DNA from: Flammeovirga aprica JL-4 | Lineage (GTDB): Bacteria > Bacteroidota > Bacteroidia > Cytophagales > Flammeovirgaceae | Length of the DNA stretch: 49,546 bases | Reading direction: 5' to 3' | NCBI RefSeq assembly: GCF_012844305.1 | Contig: NZ_JABANE010000068.1 | Location: 1 to 49,546 of the forward strand | In this document: piece by piece, positions 1-10,600 of the stretch | How the letters are laid out: every line of letters starts with the position of its first letter | Numbering within the stretch: position 1 is the stretch's first letter | Notes under the pieces: model-generated | The model's database searches: none | What the model was told of the DNA's origin: nothing | The model's input: the letters and a program-made list of their open reading frames with translations, nothing else | Made by a program: the position numbers and the translations under genes

Positions 1-99
1 TAAACCCTCTTACTAAGTAAACCTCCTTCTTGGAATATTACAAGTAATGATTGATATACAAACCTAAGGTTCAGTTGTGGGTCTGATCAAAACGTCAAA

Positions 100-143
100 T
101 GCGGAGATTAACTCCTTTATTCTCCGCAAAATCTGCGGAGAAT
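100..143. repeat. Tripartite 44-bp operator-like array, copy 1 (upstream of fic)
   Basis: Three 10-mers with fixed geometry: TGCGGAGATT (100-109), 9 nt, ATTCTCCGCA (119-128, inverted), 5 nt, TGCGGAGAAT (134-143). The order is forward-9-reverse-5-forward. The inner pair extends to an 11-bp perfect inverted repeat (118-128/134-144). The same spacing recurs at 152-195 and 1314-1357. A binding site for the Fic protein's own winged helix is an inference. Confidence 0.85.
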
Positions 144-151
144 ATTCATTT

Positions 152-195
152 TGCGGAGAATAAACCGTATATTCACCGCATAATTTGCGGAGAAT
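152..195. repeat. Tripartite 44-bp operator-like array, copy 2 (just before the fic start)
   Basis: TGCGGAGAAT (152-161), 9 nt, ATTCACCGCA (171-180, inverted), 5 nt, TGCGGAGAAT (186-195). It ends 5 bp before the fic ATG at 201, so it covers the position of the ribosome-binding site and probably the transcript start. A protein bound here would block fic expression. Copy 1 begins 52 bp upstream of copy 2, about five helical turns. Confidence 0.85.
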
Positions 196-200
196 AGCCT

Positions 201-1307
201 ATGTACATACACGAAAGATATAATTGGACTGATTTCTTTTGGGACAGTAAAAAAGTAGTATTAAAACTAGGAGAGACTAGAAACTTGCAAGGAAAGTTGC
301 TTGGTAGGATGGAGACACTTGGTTTTGATTTACAAAATGAAGCAATGCTGAGTACGTTGACCATGGAGGTAGTAAAGTCGTCAGAAATTGAAGGAGAGAT
401 ACTACATCAACAACAGGTTCGATCTTCATTTGCGAGAAGATTGGGGATAGATATTGCAGGTGCAATTGATTCTGAAAGACACATTGATGGTATCGTAGAA
501 ATGATGCTTGATGCTACTCAAAAATACGATCAACCTCTCACTAAAGAGCGTCTATTTGGTTGGCATTCTGCACTTTTTCCTACAGGGTGGAGTAATATGT
601 TCAAAATTACGGTAGCTGACTGGAGGAAAGATATGAAAGGTCCTATGCAAGTAGTATCTGGGCGAATTGGAGAAGAAGAAGTACATTATCAAGCACCTCA
701 TGCTGATAGAATAGAAGGTGAAATGAAAAAGTTGTTGGATTGGATTGAGAATGAAGTTGAAATAGATCCAGTTTTAAAGGCTTCTATTGTGCATTTATGG
801 TTTGTAACTATTCATCCTTTCGAAGATGGAAATGGTAGAATAACACGTGCAATCACAGATATGGTATTAGCACGTTCTGATAAAAGTGTGAGACGTTTTT
901 ATAGTATGTCCGCTCAAATTAGAAAAGAAAGAGATCAGTATTATGCCATTCTTGAACGTACACAAAAAGGCAATTCTGACATCACAGAGTGGGTATTATG
1001 GTTTTTGGAGTGTTTACAAAACTCTTTTATTTCTACTTATGAAGTATTGAATAAAGTAATCCAAAAATCAGAATTTTGGCAACAGCATTCCACTACAATT
1101 TTAAACGCTCGACAGCAAAAAATGATTACAAAGTTGTTGGATGGTTTTACAGGAAAACTGACTACTTCAAAATGGGCTAAAATCTGTAAATGCTCTCAAG
1201 ATACCGCACTTCGTGATATTCAAGATTTGATTAAAAAAGATATTCTGAGAAAAGAAGCTGGTGGTGGTAGAAATACGAATTATGAGCTTGTAAATGATCC
1301 GTATTAG
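201..1307 (+). CDS. Fic-domain protein (probable AMP transferase) with Fic_N and C-terminal winged helix
   Basis: Fic enzymes usually move AMP from ATP onto a hydroxyl of a target protein. The 368-residue protein has a DUF4172-type N-terminal domain (about 1-95), a Fic core with the complete active-site loop HPFEDGNGRITR (residues 205-216), and a C-terminal helix-turn-helix/winged-helix region (about 300-368). The stretch S60-x3-E64-G65 matches the (S/T)xxxE(G/N) inhibitory helix of class II Fic proteins, so the enzyme is probably self-inhibited. The start at 201 gives the usual MYIH-type N terminus of the family. The gene stands alone, convergent with the HTCS gene, with two 10-mer arrays before it and one after it. 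Autoregulation through the winged helix is inferred. The target protein is unknown. Confidence 0.93.
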   Translation: MYIHERYNWTDFFWDSKKVVLKLGETRNLQGKLLGRMETLGFDLQNEAMLSTLTMEVVKSSEIEGEILHQQQVRSSFARRLGIDIAGAIDSERHIDGIVEMMLDATQKYDQPLTKERLFGWHSALFPTGWSNMFKITVADWRKDMKGPMQVVSGRIGEEEVHYQAPHADRIEGEMKKLLDWIENEVEIDPVLKASIVHLWFVTIHPFEDGNGRITRAITDMVLARSDKSVRRFYSMSAQIRKERDQYYAILERTQKGNSDITEWVLWFLECLQNSFISTYEVLNKVIQKSEFWQQHSTTILNARQQKMITKLLDGFTGKLTTSKWAKICKCSQDTALRDIQDLIKKDILRKEAGGGRNTNYELVNDPY

Positions 1308-1313
1308 ATAAAA

Positions 1314-1357
1314 TGCGGTGAATAAACACATTATTCACCGCATAATCTGTGGAGATT
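1314..1357. repeat. Tripartite 44-bp array, copy 3 (downstream of fic, overlapping the HTCS stop)
   Basis: TGCGGTGAAT (1314-1323), 9 nt, ATTCACCGCA (1333-1342, inverted), 5 nt, TGTGGAGATT (1348-1357). This is the same forward-9-reverse-5-forward layout as the two upstream copies. The first pair extends to a perfect 12-bp inverted repeat (1314-1325/1331-1342, 5-nt loop) that could also end transcription. The last 10-mer overlaps the stop codon of the convergent HTCS gene (1356-1358). Confidence 0.85.
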
Positions 1358-4300
1358 AATCAATAACAATATCCTTAGGTATCTCCACAGACCTATTTTC
1401 CCTACAGTATGCAGGGTCCACTCCATATTGTTTTTTAAACTCTCTTTTAAAGTACCTTAAGTCATTGATCCCCACTTTCTCAGCAATTTCCTTCAATTCT
1501 AGATCCGTATCCATTAATAATTGAGCGCCTTTTTTCAATCTTACAGAACGGATAAAACCAACGATAGTGTTATTAGTCACTGCTTTGATTTTTCTGTATA
1601 AAGTGGATTGACTCATGCACATGTGATCTGAAAGTTGTTCCACATTCAGCTCATCATTATCAATATTTTCTTCTATGTAGATAACTGCTTTTTGAATGAA
1701 CTTCTCATCCTCAGAAAGTATTTTTGGTTTCTCCTCGGCCTCTTGCTTTTGTATACTTTGAGGTTGAAGTTGTGAAGTATAAAACTGAAGCAATTGAGCT
1801 TTATAAGCCAAAAGGTTATTGACTTTTTCCTTGATGACTTTACTGTTGAACGGTTTTCTCAAGTAATCATTAGCACCAATTTTCAAACTGTTCAACTCAT
1901 TTTCAGTAGTTGCATTTGCAGTCAACAGTATGATAGGAATGTTCTGATAATCAGGGTGATTTTTGACCGTTTGACAGAATTCCATACCATCCATCACGGG
2001 CATCATCACATCAGAAATAATCAAATCTACAGACTGTTTTTCTAAAAGTTGAAGTGCCTCTTTACCATTTTCAGCTTTAGTAATATGATAGTCTTTCTCG
2101 AAGATAGACTCAAGGTACAGCAAGATATCTTTATTATCATCCACAAGAAGAAGACTGTTTTGCTTCTCAGAAGTTGACGTAGTGCTGTCTACTTGTTTTT
2201 GATCTTCCACTTTTTCATCAAGTATTGGAAGTTCTACCGTAAATGCAGTGCCCTTTCCATAATCGCTTTTCACCAGAATATCACCGCCGTGGAGGTTCAC
2301 AATACTTTTAGAAAGTGCCAGACCAATACCCGTTCCTGTTTTAGAAGGTTGCTCGGAGCCTTGATAATAACGGTTGAATATGTTTTTCAAATCTTCCTCC
2401 TTAATCCCCACACCCTGATCAATCACTTTAATCTCAATCTGATCTTTGACCGTCAATTCTAGCGTGATTTCCTTTCCTTTTGGTGTGAATTTTATAGCAT
2501 TAGATAGGAGATTATTCAATACAATTTCAATTTTCTCCTGATCTAATTTATACAGTTGATTTTCTTTTACCTTTGATTTAAAATCAAGACGTAAACCAGA
2601 TAATTGTAACAACGACTGGAATTCCCAGCATTTACTTTCTACCACTTTTCTGATGGAAACATAATCATAAGAAAGCTCCAATTTATTGTTTTCCATTTTT
2701 CTGAAATCCAACAACTGATTGACTAAAACTAATAAGTTATCTGCATTTTTATTGATGATCTGCAGTTTGCTTCTGTATTTTGAAGGTAAATCTTCTTCCT
2801 CTAAAAGGTCTTCCAAAGGAGAGTGAATCAATGTTAGAGGCGTTCTTATTTCATGTGATATATTAGTGAAAAAACGAACCTTAGCTTCTGTAATTTCATG
2901 CTCTTTTTCTTTCTCTAGATGAATCAAACGTACTTGGTTCTCCAATTTTTCCTTTCTGATAAAGAATTGGAAAACACCGTAAATGATCAGTAATGCAATT
3001 AGAATATAAATGATAAAAGCACTAGTAGAAAACCAAGGAGCCGGTTTTACATCGATCAGAAGTTGATTGGTTTCACCGCAGTTGCCATACAAACATGCTT
3101 TAATTTCTAACACGTTTTTACCTACCGGCAATTGAGTGAAATTGATACTTGAAGAATGTTGGTTGTCAATCCACTGATCCGATACCGTTTTTATTCTGTA
3201 GAAATAATCTACATTTTTCTGATCCACGTAATTGGTGGTATTCACGCTCAAGCGGATCACTTTATCTTGGTAACCTAGTTCTATTTCTTTTGTGAAAGGA
3301 AGTGCTTCTTTTAGTACCACTCTGTTGTTCAATGTGTCGTCTACTTGTATGTATTGATTATTGATATACAACTGAGAAAAATAAACATCTGGCAGAGTAT
3401 TATGATTGGAAATAAAAGAGGGAGAAAATAAAATCATTCCTTTTTGACCACCAAAGTAAATTAGGTCTTTTTTGTTGAATACCGCTCCCAAATTAATGGA
3501 AGAGATATTGACACCATCTTCCTTAGTATAATTCTGAATAGTATGATTGTTGAGATTGATACAGCTGATACCTTTAGAAAGACCAAGCCACAACCTGTTT
3601 TCCTGATCCAATGTGATGGCATTGATACAATCGTTTTCCAATCCGCTATTGTGATTATAAAACTTTATCGCTTTTAGTTCCTCTTTTGATGTGTCTAGGG
3701 CGAGTAAGCCGTTGGCACTTCCTACATAAAGCACAGGAAGGCTAGGGTGTTTGAACAGAGAAAGAATGATATTGGAAGGGAAATTAAATTTACCCTTAAG
3801 GTCAATAAATGTGGAAGTACGCGTTATTTTATTGAATTTATAAAGACCATTGAAAGTACCTAGCCAGAAATTTTCTTGATCTGCTTCCACTATGTGTTCC
3901 ACTCGGTCTGCTTCAAAATAATGACCTCCTTTGCTCATAGGATTGTAGTACTTTGCTTTTTTAGGATCAAAATTTCCATCTGAAATATCCACGCAGGCAA
4001 TACCGCTTTGCTGTAGACCAAACCATATTTTCTGGTTAGACTGATCGTGAAAAATAGATTTTATCTTTCTGAATTTTGAAGAGCCATAAAATGAACTTTT
4101 TCCAAATGGATCATGAAGCGATAAAACCAAAAGACCATCAGATGTCCCCACAAACATTTGGTCCTTGATGGGGGCAAAATCAGAAATGAGCAGATTTTTT
4201 GAAGCAGGAATTTTGTTGTATTGCTGTTCAGAAGAACGTTTATAAGCAAGTCCACCGTTTTTAGTACCTATCCATTGATTATCTAGTCGGTCTACAAAAA

Positions 4301-5387
4301 TGCTGTTGATATTATTATCAGGTAAACCGATACTTTCTTTTACAGTATTGGCAATTTTATAGATGCCTTTATTTTCGGTCAGCTTCACTACGCCACCATG
4401 TGTTGTGGTAATGTATATAATATCGTTATTATCAATAAAGATATCCGTAACTCCCTGATAGTTTTTGTTGAATTCGTGAGGAGGGCGTAAATCGATATTA
4501 TGAAACATGGATTTTTCAGGATTACTTCTGAACAAACCATTTTTCCATGTTCCCACCCAAAGTCTGCCTTGCTGATCAATACTTAAGGAGTTGATCAATT
4601 TTAAGTTTTCATCATTTTTACCGATAAATTTCTTGGCAGTATGTGTTTGGAAAGAATATTCATAAACGCCTTTAGAGCTTCCAAAATAAAGAACATCCCT
4701 TTTATGGTCATAAATCATTTTAGTGACCCATTGTTCCGACTTGATCGAGTGTCTTTTTACTTTATTGAAATGAAAATCATATTCAAATAGATTTCCTCCA
4801 GAACCAAACCATACATTGCCATCATTCACTTCTTGTATGGATTGAATCACTCGATTGTTGGGTTGATGAAAAATAATTTTTTGAGCAGCAATATCCATTA
4901 CAAAAAAACCGCTCATCCAAGTCCCCACACAGAGATGGCCGTTGCTTGTTTCTTTTAAAGATGTAATTCTTAAGAAGGAATTATTTCTGCTGTAGTCTTT
5001 AAAGAGATGATTATAACTAACAAACTGATCTTTAGCAATATCATAACTCGAAAGCCCGCCACTCTTTGTACCTACCCAAAGCGTATTGTTCTCACCCAAT
5101 TCCAGTGTTTCCACATCTTCACTGTAAAATTGATCATAACGGGCCGAAGGCTTTAAATATTCAAAACCTTGTGCATCTAATTTCACAATCCCCTCACTGC
5201 TCGCAAACCAGAATTGCCCTAGTTCACCCTTCACTACTCTTGTGATAGAATTACTAGAAAGTCCATTGGAAACATTGAGGTATTCATACAAATAACCTTT
5301 GCTTGAATCCGAAAATCCAAGAGTAGATGATAGTAAAAATAGTATTAGTGGTAATAAGTAATGGTAGTATTTCATTTCAATGTTCAT
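1356..5387 (-). CDS. Hybrid two-component system (HTCS) sensor kinase/AraC-type regulator
   Basis: A 1343-residue one-protein signalling system of the kind that controls Bacteroidota PULs. Order: signal peptide (about 1-25), repeated Reg_prop beta-propeller blades (about 30-690, with repeated LWVGT/WFG-type motifs), a Y_Y_Y Ig-like domain (about 700-770), one membrane helix (about 784-806), HisKA with NISHEIRTP (phospho-acceptor H845), HATPase_c (N-box near 959, G-box near 994), a receiver with SDVMMPVMDG (D1126), and a C-terminal AraC HTH (about 1245-1335). The periplasmic propeller would bind an oligosaccharide from the target glycan, and the HTH would activate the adjacent SusC/SusD genes. 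All key residues are present. It is transcribed away from susC with one sulfatase gene between them. Confidence 0.97.
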   Translation of the reverse strand: MNIEMKYYHYLLPLILFLLSSTLGFSDSSKGYLYEYLNVSNGLSSNSITRVVKGELGQFWFASSEGIVKLDAQGFEYLKPSARYDQFYSEDVETLELGENNTLWVGTKSGGLSSYDIAKDQFVSYNHLFKDYSRNNSFLRITSLKETSNGHLCVGTWMSGFFVMDIAAQKIIFHQPNNRVIQSIQEVNDGNVWFGSGGNLFEYDFHFNKVKRHSIKSEQWVTKMIYDHKRDVLYFGSSKGVYEYSFQTHTAKKFIGKNDENLKLINSLSIDQQGRLWVGTWKNGLFRSNPEKSMFHNIDLRPPHEFNKNYQGVTDIFIDNNDIIYITTTHGGVVKLTENKGIYKIANTVKESIGLPDNNINSIFVDRLDNQWIGTKNGGLAYKRSSEQQYNKIPASKNLLISDFAPIKDQMFVGTSDGLLVLSLHDPFGKSSFYGSSKFRKIKSIFHDQSNQKIWFGLQQSGIACVDISDGNFDPKKAKYYNPMSKGGHYFEADRVEHIVEADQENFWLGTFNGLYKFNKITRTSTFIDLKGKFNFPSNIILSLFKHPSLPVLYVGSANGLLALDTSKEELKAIKFYNHNSGLENDCINAITLDQENRLWLGLSKGISCINLNNHTIQNYTKEDGVNISSINLGAVFNKKDLIYFGGQKGMILFSPSFISNHNTLPDVYFSQLYINNQYIQVDDTLNNRVVLKEALPFTKEIELGYQDKVIRLSVNTTNYVDQKNVDYFYRIKTVSDQWIDNQHSSSINFTQLPVGKNVLEIKACLYGNCGETNQLLIDVKPAPWFSTSAFIIYILIALLIIYGVFQFFIRKEKLENQVRLIHLEKEKEHEITEAKVRFFTNISHEIRTPLTLIHSPLEDLLEEEDLPSKYRSKLQIINKNADNLLVLVNQLLDFRKMENNKLELSYDYVSIRKVVESKCWEFQSLLQLSGLRLDFKSKVKENQLYKLDQEKIEIVLNNLLSNAIKFTPKGKEITLELTVKDQIEIKVIDQGVGIKEEDLKNIFNRYYQGSEQPSKTGTGIGLALSKSIVNLHGGDILVKSDYGKGTAFTVELPILDEKVEDQKQVDSTTSTSEKQNSLLLVDDNKDILLYLESIFEKDYHITKAENGKEALQLLEKQSVDLIISDVMMPVMDGMEFCQTVKNHPDYQNIPIILLTANATTENELNSLKIGANDYLRKPFNSKVIKEKVNNLLAYKAQLLQFYTSQLQPQSIQKQEAEEKPKILSEDEKFIQKAVIYIEENIDNDELNVEQLSDHMCMSQSTLYRKIKAVTNNTIVGFIRSVRLKKGAQLLMDTDLELKEIAEKVGINDLRYFKREFKKQYGVDPAYCRENRSVEIPKDIVID

Positions 5388-5490
5388 TAAGTCGTTGCAC
5401 TGTTAGAATAGTACAATTGCTGATCGCCTCAATTAACTCGATTTCTATGAGAAAAAGCAAGTAAAAAATATTTATTAATGTTAATGAGAG

Positions 5491-5665
5491 GTTAAGAATT
5501 TAGAATGAAGAAGAAAGGAAGTTCGTGCATTGGTGCTATACAAGTATACTTTGTCAATTTGTAATTTACATTAAATGAAAACTACCTCTTAAGAAACGAA
5601 ATATTTGGCTCTCACGAACCACAACACGAACCACCTTAACTCTTAACTCTTAATTCTTCACTCTT
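5491..5665. repeat. Palindromic intergenic element, ACGAACCAC/AATTAAGAATGAAG family, copy 1
   Basis: The left arm starts GTTAAGAATTTAGAATGAAG (5491-5510) followed by GTTCGTGCAT. The right arm holds tandem ACGAACCAC motifs and then TTAACTCTTAATTCTTC-type sequence, the reverse complement of the left arm style. It fills the space between the HTCS start and the 3' end of the 5673 sulfatase. Related copies are at 15260, 32946 and 36899. Confidence 0.6.
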
Positions 5666-5672
5666 CCCTCAA

Positions 5673-7277
5673 CTAATCTACAATACGTTGAGATCCCCAC
5701 CAGTCGGCGTTAGGCTGAAATTCATCCCCCAACATCTCCATGCGTTTCTTCTCCAAGGCTTTCATTTTCTTTGTTCTTACATTTTCTAAGTAACGCTCTT
5801 CTTTCTCTTCCGACCACGTATCATCTCTTTCAGGGTATTTAGCCCCTAAGTCGTTCAAATAAGTAAACAAGTCGTCACTCAATTTCTTGACGATATTAGG
5901 ATATTCACCAGCTAAATTATGTTTTTCCTGTACATCTTCATTCAGGTTATATAATTCCTCGCGGTTGTCTTCATAATAGTGAATCAGTTTCCACTTGCCC
6001 GAACGGATCACTGAAGAAGGCTCACCACCTTGATTGCCATAATGCGGATAATGCCACACAATGGAGCGGTCTTCGATGTTTTCACCTCTGAAAATTGGAG
6101 CCAAACTTACACCGTCCTGATGTTGCTCAGGGTGTAAAGGAAGACCTGAAAGTTCAAGCAAAGTAGGATAGAAGTCAGTGTGTGTTACAGGTACATTAGA
6201 ATGTTTGTTGGAATGTTTCAGCCAAGGCACTTTAATGATATAAGGCGTTCTCAATCCACCTTCAAACTGATACCCTTTTCCACCTCTCAGCGGGTAGTTG
6301 GAAGTAGAGAAAGCATCACCTGCTGCTACACCTCCGTTATCTCCTGTAAATACAACAATGGTGTTTTCACTTAAACCTAACTCTTCTAAACCCTCTAACA
6401 CTTTGCCTACAGCATCATCCATAGACTCAACAAGACCAGCATAAACGGGGTTGTCCTGATGCTGACGGATCGGTAAGAACTTGCCCATTTCATAGCCAGC
6501 ATCTTCCACACCTTGAGCTACAGCTTTATTTTTATACTTTCTCCATTTCTCTTCAGTGGTCTGAATAGGACCATGAACGGCATAGAACGACAAGCAGGCA
6601 AAAAATGGTTTTCCTTTATGATCTCTCATGAAATCCAAAGTTTCCTGTGCCAGTCTACTACTGAGATTTTCACCTTTAGGACCATCTTCCAATTTAGGGT
6701 TTTTGTAAGGTGAGAAATAACCACCTCTAGGACTTCCTGCATGAAAGCCACCTTTATTAATATCAAAACCATGATCTTCAGGAAGAGAACCTTCACCACC
6801 AACATGCCATTTTCCTGCAAAGAAAGTAGTATAGCCATTGGCTTTGAAAGCTTCAGGCATTGTGATATAATTGGTGTCCAGCTGATGTTGATAATAGGCA
6901 GGGAGAAGCTGATTGAAACGCTTTTCCTTTCTCCATTTCTCACCTTCTTTCGCACCAATCCAATCCGTAATACCATGTCGTGCCGGAGACTTTCCTGTCA
7001 TAATACTCGCTCTCGAAGGACTGCAGACCTGGCAGGATGCGTATCCTTGGTCAAACTGAATTCCTTTTGAGGCGATCTGATCTATATGAGGTGTTTCGTA
7101 ATACTTCGAATTCGTAGTGGACAAGTCATGCGCACCCAAATCGTCTGCAATAATCAGAAGAACATTGGGGGCCTTGTCAGTGGACTGATACGTTTTTTTC
7201 TGCTCTGTTTTACAGGCAATAAATGACGTTAAAAAAAATATCCCTAGTAGAGATTTTGAAAAATGTATCATTGACAA
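5673..7277 (-). CDS. S1-family sulfatase, lipoprotein
   Basis: Formylglycine-dependent sulfatase that removes sulfate esters from a sugar. The 534-residue protein has a lipoprotein signal (FIAC, lipid Cys22), the metal-binding IADD motif (D45, D46), and the CSPSR signature with Cys85 as the residue converted to formylglycine, followed by a typical MTGKSPARHG segment. VFTGDNGG further on matches the second metal-site region. The length is normal for S1 enzymes. It lies head-to-head with susC across a 375-bp gap and upstream of the HTCS gene, so it belongs to the PUL. The sugar position attacked cannot be read from sequence alone. It is probably surface- or periplasm-anchored. Confidence 0.95.
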   Translation of the reverse strand: MSMIHFSKSLLGIFFLTSFIACKTEQKKTYQSTDKAPNVLLIIADDLGAHDLSTTNSKYYETPHIDQIASKGIQFDQGYASCQVCSPSRASIMTGKSPARHGITDWIGAKEGEKWRKEKRFNQLLPAYYQHQLDTNYITMPEAFKANGYTTFFAGKWHVGGEGSLPEDHGFDINKGGFHAGSPRGGYFSPYKNPKLEDGPKGENLSSRLAQETLDFMRDHKGKPFFACLSFYAVHGPIQTTEEKWRKYKNKAVAQGVEDAGYEMGKFLPIRQHQDNPVYAGLVESMDDAVGKVLEGLEELGLSENTIVVFTGDNGGVAAGDAFSTSNYPLRGGKGYQFEGGLRTPYIIKVPWLKHSNKHSNVPVTHTDFYPTLLELSGLPLHPEQHQDGVSLAPIFRGENIEDRSIVWHYPHYGNQGGEPSSVIRSGKWKLIHYYEDNREELYNLNEDVQEKHNLAGEYPNIVKKLSDDLFTYLNDLGAKYPERDDTWSEEKEERYLENVRTKKMKALEKKRMEMLGDEFQPNADWWGSQRIVD

Positions 7278-7652
7278 ATATTAAATAATGATTAACAAAA
7301 TAATCGTTGCAAGGACACTACAAATATAAGGTTTTGATTAATTTCGTAGGGTGATCATTTTCGTCATTTTTTCGCATAAATCATTCATCAAGGAAAGATG
7401 AATTTATGATTTTTTAAACTCAATAGTCTGATAATAAATAACATAAGTGTATAAGTGTAAAATAGTCACATATTGACGAATATGGACAGAGAGAAAACGA
7501 TCTGAACTTCCATATTTACATCAACGTTGCAAGACGTCATTAATGAAATGAATTAATCAGAAGTACAAAAACATCTATTTATCTGAAAGAATACCATTCT
7601 ATTTTTTTGATATTACTGTACTTCTGATAGAAAACATTAAAGCATTTTTTTT
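7278..7652. other. Divergent intergenic region between sulfatase and susC
   Basis: This 375-bp gene-free stretch must hold promoters for the minus-strand sulfatase and the plus-strand susC operon. It is very AT-rich. The clearest structure is the 12-bp perfect inverted repeat listed separately (7556-7628). I could not place a -33/-7 promoter pair with confidence. Confidence 0.6.
7556..7628 (+). promoter_or_regulatory. 12-bp perfect inverted repeat in the susC leader
   Basis: ATCAGAAGTACA (7556-7567) and TGTACTTCTGAT (7617-7628) are exact reverse complements separated by 49 nt. The right half ends 24 bp before the annotated susC ATG. It could be a paired operator for the HTCS regulator or the base of a leader RNA stem. 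Neither is proven. Confidence 0.6.
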
Positions 7653-10600
7653 ATGAAAAGTTTCTATCACGGAAAGATGAAATTTCCTTTTCAACTATTA
7701 CTAATGCTCGGCTTTATTTTCATCGGCTTACAAGCTACAGCACAAGAACAAATTGTTTCGGGTGTAGTGAAAGATGAAGCAGGAGAACCTTTGCCAGGGG
7801 TGAACATTAAAATAAAAGGAACAAACACTGGTACCATCACTAACTTTAGCGGAGAGTTTAAACTATCTGTAACTTCTCCAGAGACCGCAATTATTTTTAG
7901 CTTCATGGGCTTCGAGCAACAAGAAGTTGTTGTGGGAGAGAAAAAAACATTTAACATCACTTTAGTTGAATCAACAGAATTACTTTCAGAGATTGTTGTA
8001 GTAGGTTATGGTACTCAAAAGAAAGAAAACCTTACAGGTGCAATTGGTGTGGTAACACCCGATAAAGATATCGGAAACCAAGCTGTCACCAATACCGAGC
8101 AAATGTTGCAAGGTAGAATTGCCGGTGTGCAGTTGACACAAGCAGGTGGTAAGCCAGGTGGTGGAGCCACGATCACTATTAGAGGTAACGGTACATTGAA
8201 TGATTCTAGTCCTCTTGTATTGATTGACGGTGTGCCAGGCAGTATGCAGGATATTCTTCCTTCAGATATTGAGAGTATTTCGGTATTGAAAGATGCAGCA
8301 TCAGCTTCTATTTATGGTACTAGAGCAGCCAACGGTGTGATCTTGGTAACGACAAAAACGGGTGGAACGACTGATAAAGTGAAGGTGAACTATAATGGTT
8401 ATGCCGGATTGCAAAAAGCAACAGTTCTTCCTAACTTCTTAGACAGCTGGGATTACATGACGCTTAAAAACGAAGCAAACAGCAATGCCGGCCGTACTCC
8501 TATCTACACTGATGAGGAAATTGAAATGGCAAGAAACGGTAGCGATCCTTACAGATATGCAAATACAGACTGGGCAGATGAAACGTTTAAAGATGGCGCT
8601 TTCTTCCAAAATCATCAGCTTTCATTGTCTCAGAAAGTTGGCAACACACAGTACTTGGCTTCTGTGGGTTATTTAGACCAAAAAGGTATCATGTACGGTA
8701 CTTCTGCTGAGCGAATCAATTACAGACTAAACATGAGAAGTAAATTGGGTAAAGGATTTACTTTTGGAGCGAACTTCTTTGGTGCCATGAAAAAGTCAGA
8801 AGAATCAGCAGATACGGATGATCAAGGTGTAATGCGTTTGATTGCCAACTCTTCTCCATTGGTTCCTGTTTTTAATCAAGATGGATCATGGGGTTCTGCA
8901 TCAGGAAATCCATATGAAATCAACACTAAAAACCCAGTATTTTACGCTACTGAAGCCAGTAGAAAATACAACAATAGCAACAAGACAACTTTAAACCCTT
9001 ACTTGGAATTCCAGCCAGTGAAAGGTTTAACGATAAAGACCAACTTGAGTTATTCATTTACGCAAGGGCTTAACAAATCGCATAAAAATACATTCCAGTT
9101 GACAGATCCTGACGGTAATGAGTCAGACATTGGCAGAGTGCAGAACTCATTAAGAGAAGTGAGCAATACGTATGAATCAATGCAGTGGGAAAATACTATC
9201 AACTACAGCAAGAAATTTGGAAAGCACAGCATCAACTTGCTTGCGGGTACAACGATGAACTCTTATGCACACAAAACTACAAATGTGAATGTAACGGACC
9301 TTCCAAGTAACTCACTGACAGAGATTGGTTCAGGCAGTAACCCTACAGTTGGTGGATCCTTCAACGAGTCAAGATTACTTTCTTTATTCGGTAGATTCCA
9401 ATACAACTATGATGACCGTTACTTATTCGAAGCCAACCTTCGTCAAGATGGATCTTCAAAATTCCCTCAGAACAACAGGTTCGCACTTTTCCCTGCACTG
9501 TCAGTAGGTTGGATTTTCTCAAACGAAGCTTTATTGAAAGATGTTGAAATGATTTCATTTGGTAAAGTAAGAGCCAACTGGGGTCAGTTGGGTAACGATA
9601 AAATTGGTTACTATCCTTACTCTCAAACGTATACGCCTACTGATGGCTATCCTTTTGATGGAGCATCAATTGCTTACGGAGGTTTAGCAGTTACTGACTT
9701 AGCCAACCCTGATATTATGTGGGAGACTACCACTTCATATGGTGTGGGTGTAGACTTAGGATTCTGGGATGATAAACTGACTGTAACCGCAGATTACTTT
9801 GTAAAAGATACGGATGATATCTTATTGAAATTACCGATTCCAGGTGCAACGGGTGTAGCAAACCCAGCATTCCAAAACGCCGGTAGAGTGAAAAACACGG
9901 GTTGGGAATTGGCAGTAAATCACTATAATAAATTAGGAAATACAGGTGTGGAATACTCTATTGGTTTCAATGTGACGAACATTAAGAACGAGATCATCAG
10001 TATGCAGGGGGAAACACAATATCCTAACAACAGACAAGTGAATATGGAAGGTCATCCAATCGGTTCTTTCTATGGTTACAAAAGCATTGGAATTTACAGA
10101 ACAGAGGAAGACTTAGAAAAATATCCTTATATCGATGGTCAAACACCACAGTTGGGTGACTTGATTTATGAGAACTTGAACGGTGATGATGTCATCAATG
10201 ATGAGGACAGAACGATTATCGGTAATCCAAATCCAGAGTACATGTACGGTATCAATATGGGGCTTTCTTACAAAGGATTTGATTTGAAATTATTCTTCCA
10301 AGGTGTACAGAATATTGATATTTATTCTTCAGCAACAGGACACCATAGTGGCAGCGGCAACAACCTGATGAACTGGACAGTAGATTGGATGGACCGTTGG
10401 ACGCCAGATAATCCAGATGCTTCAATGCCTCGCTTGGGTAATGTGAATAACGAGCAACGTTCTTCATTCTGGGTAGAAGATGCGTCTTATTTAAGATTGA
10501 AAAACGTGGAAGTGGGGTATAACTTCAACCCAAGTGTTTGTAAAAAACTAAGGTTACAATCTTTAAGAGTGTATGCCAACTCAACGAACCCACTTACTTG

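Noticed and set aside
100..195. CRISPR-like array upstream of fic
   Set aside because: Repeat units are only 10 bp, alternate in orientation and have 5- or 9-nt spacers; no cas genes. Operator-type array fits better.
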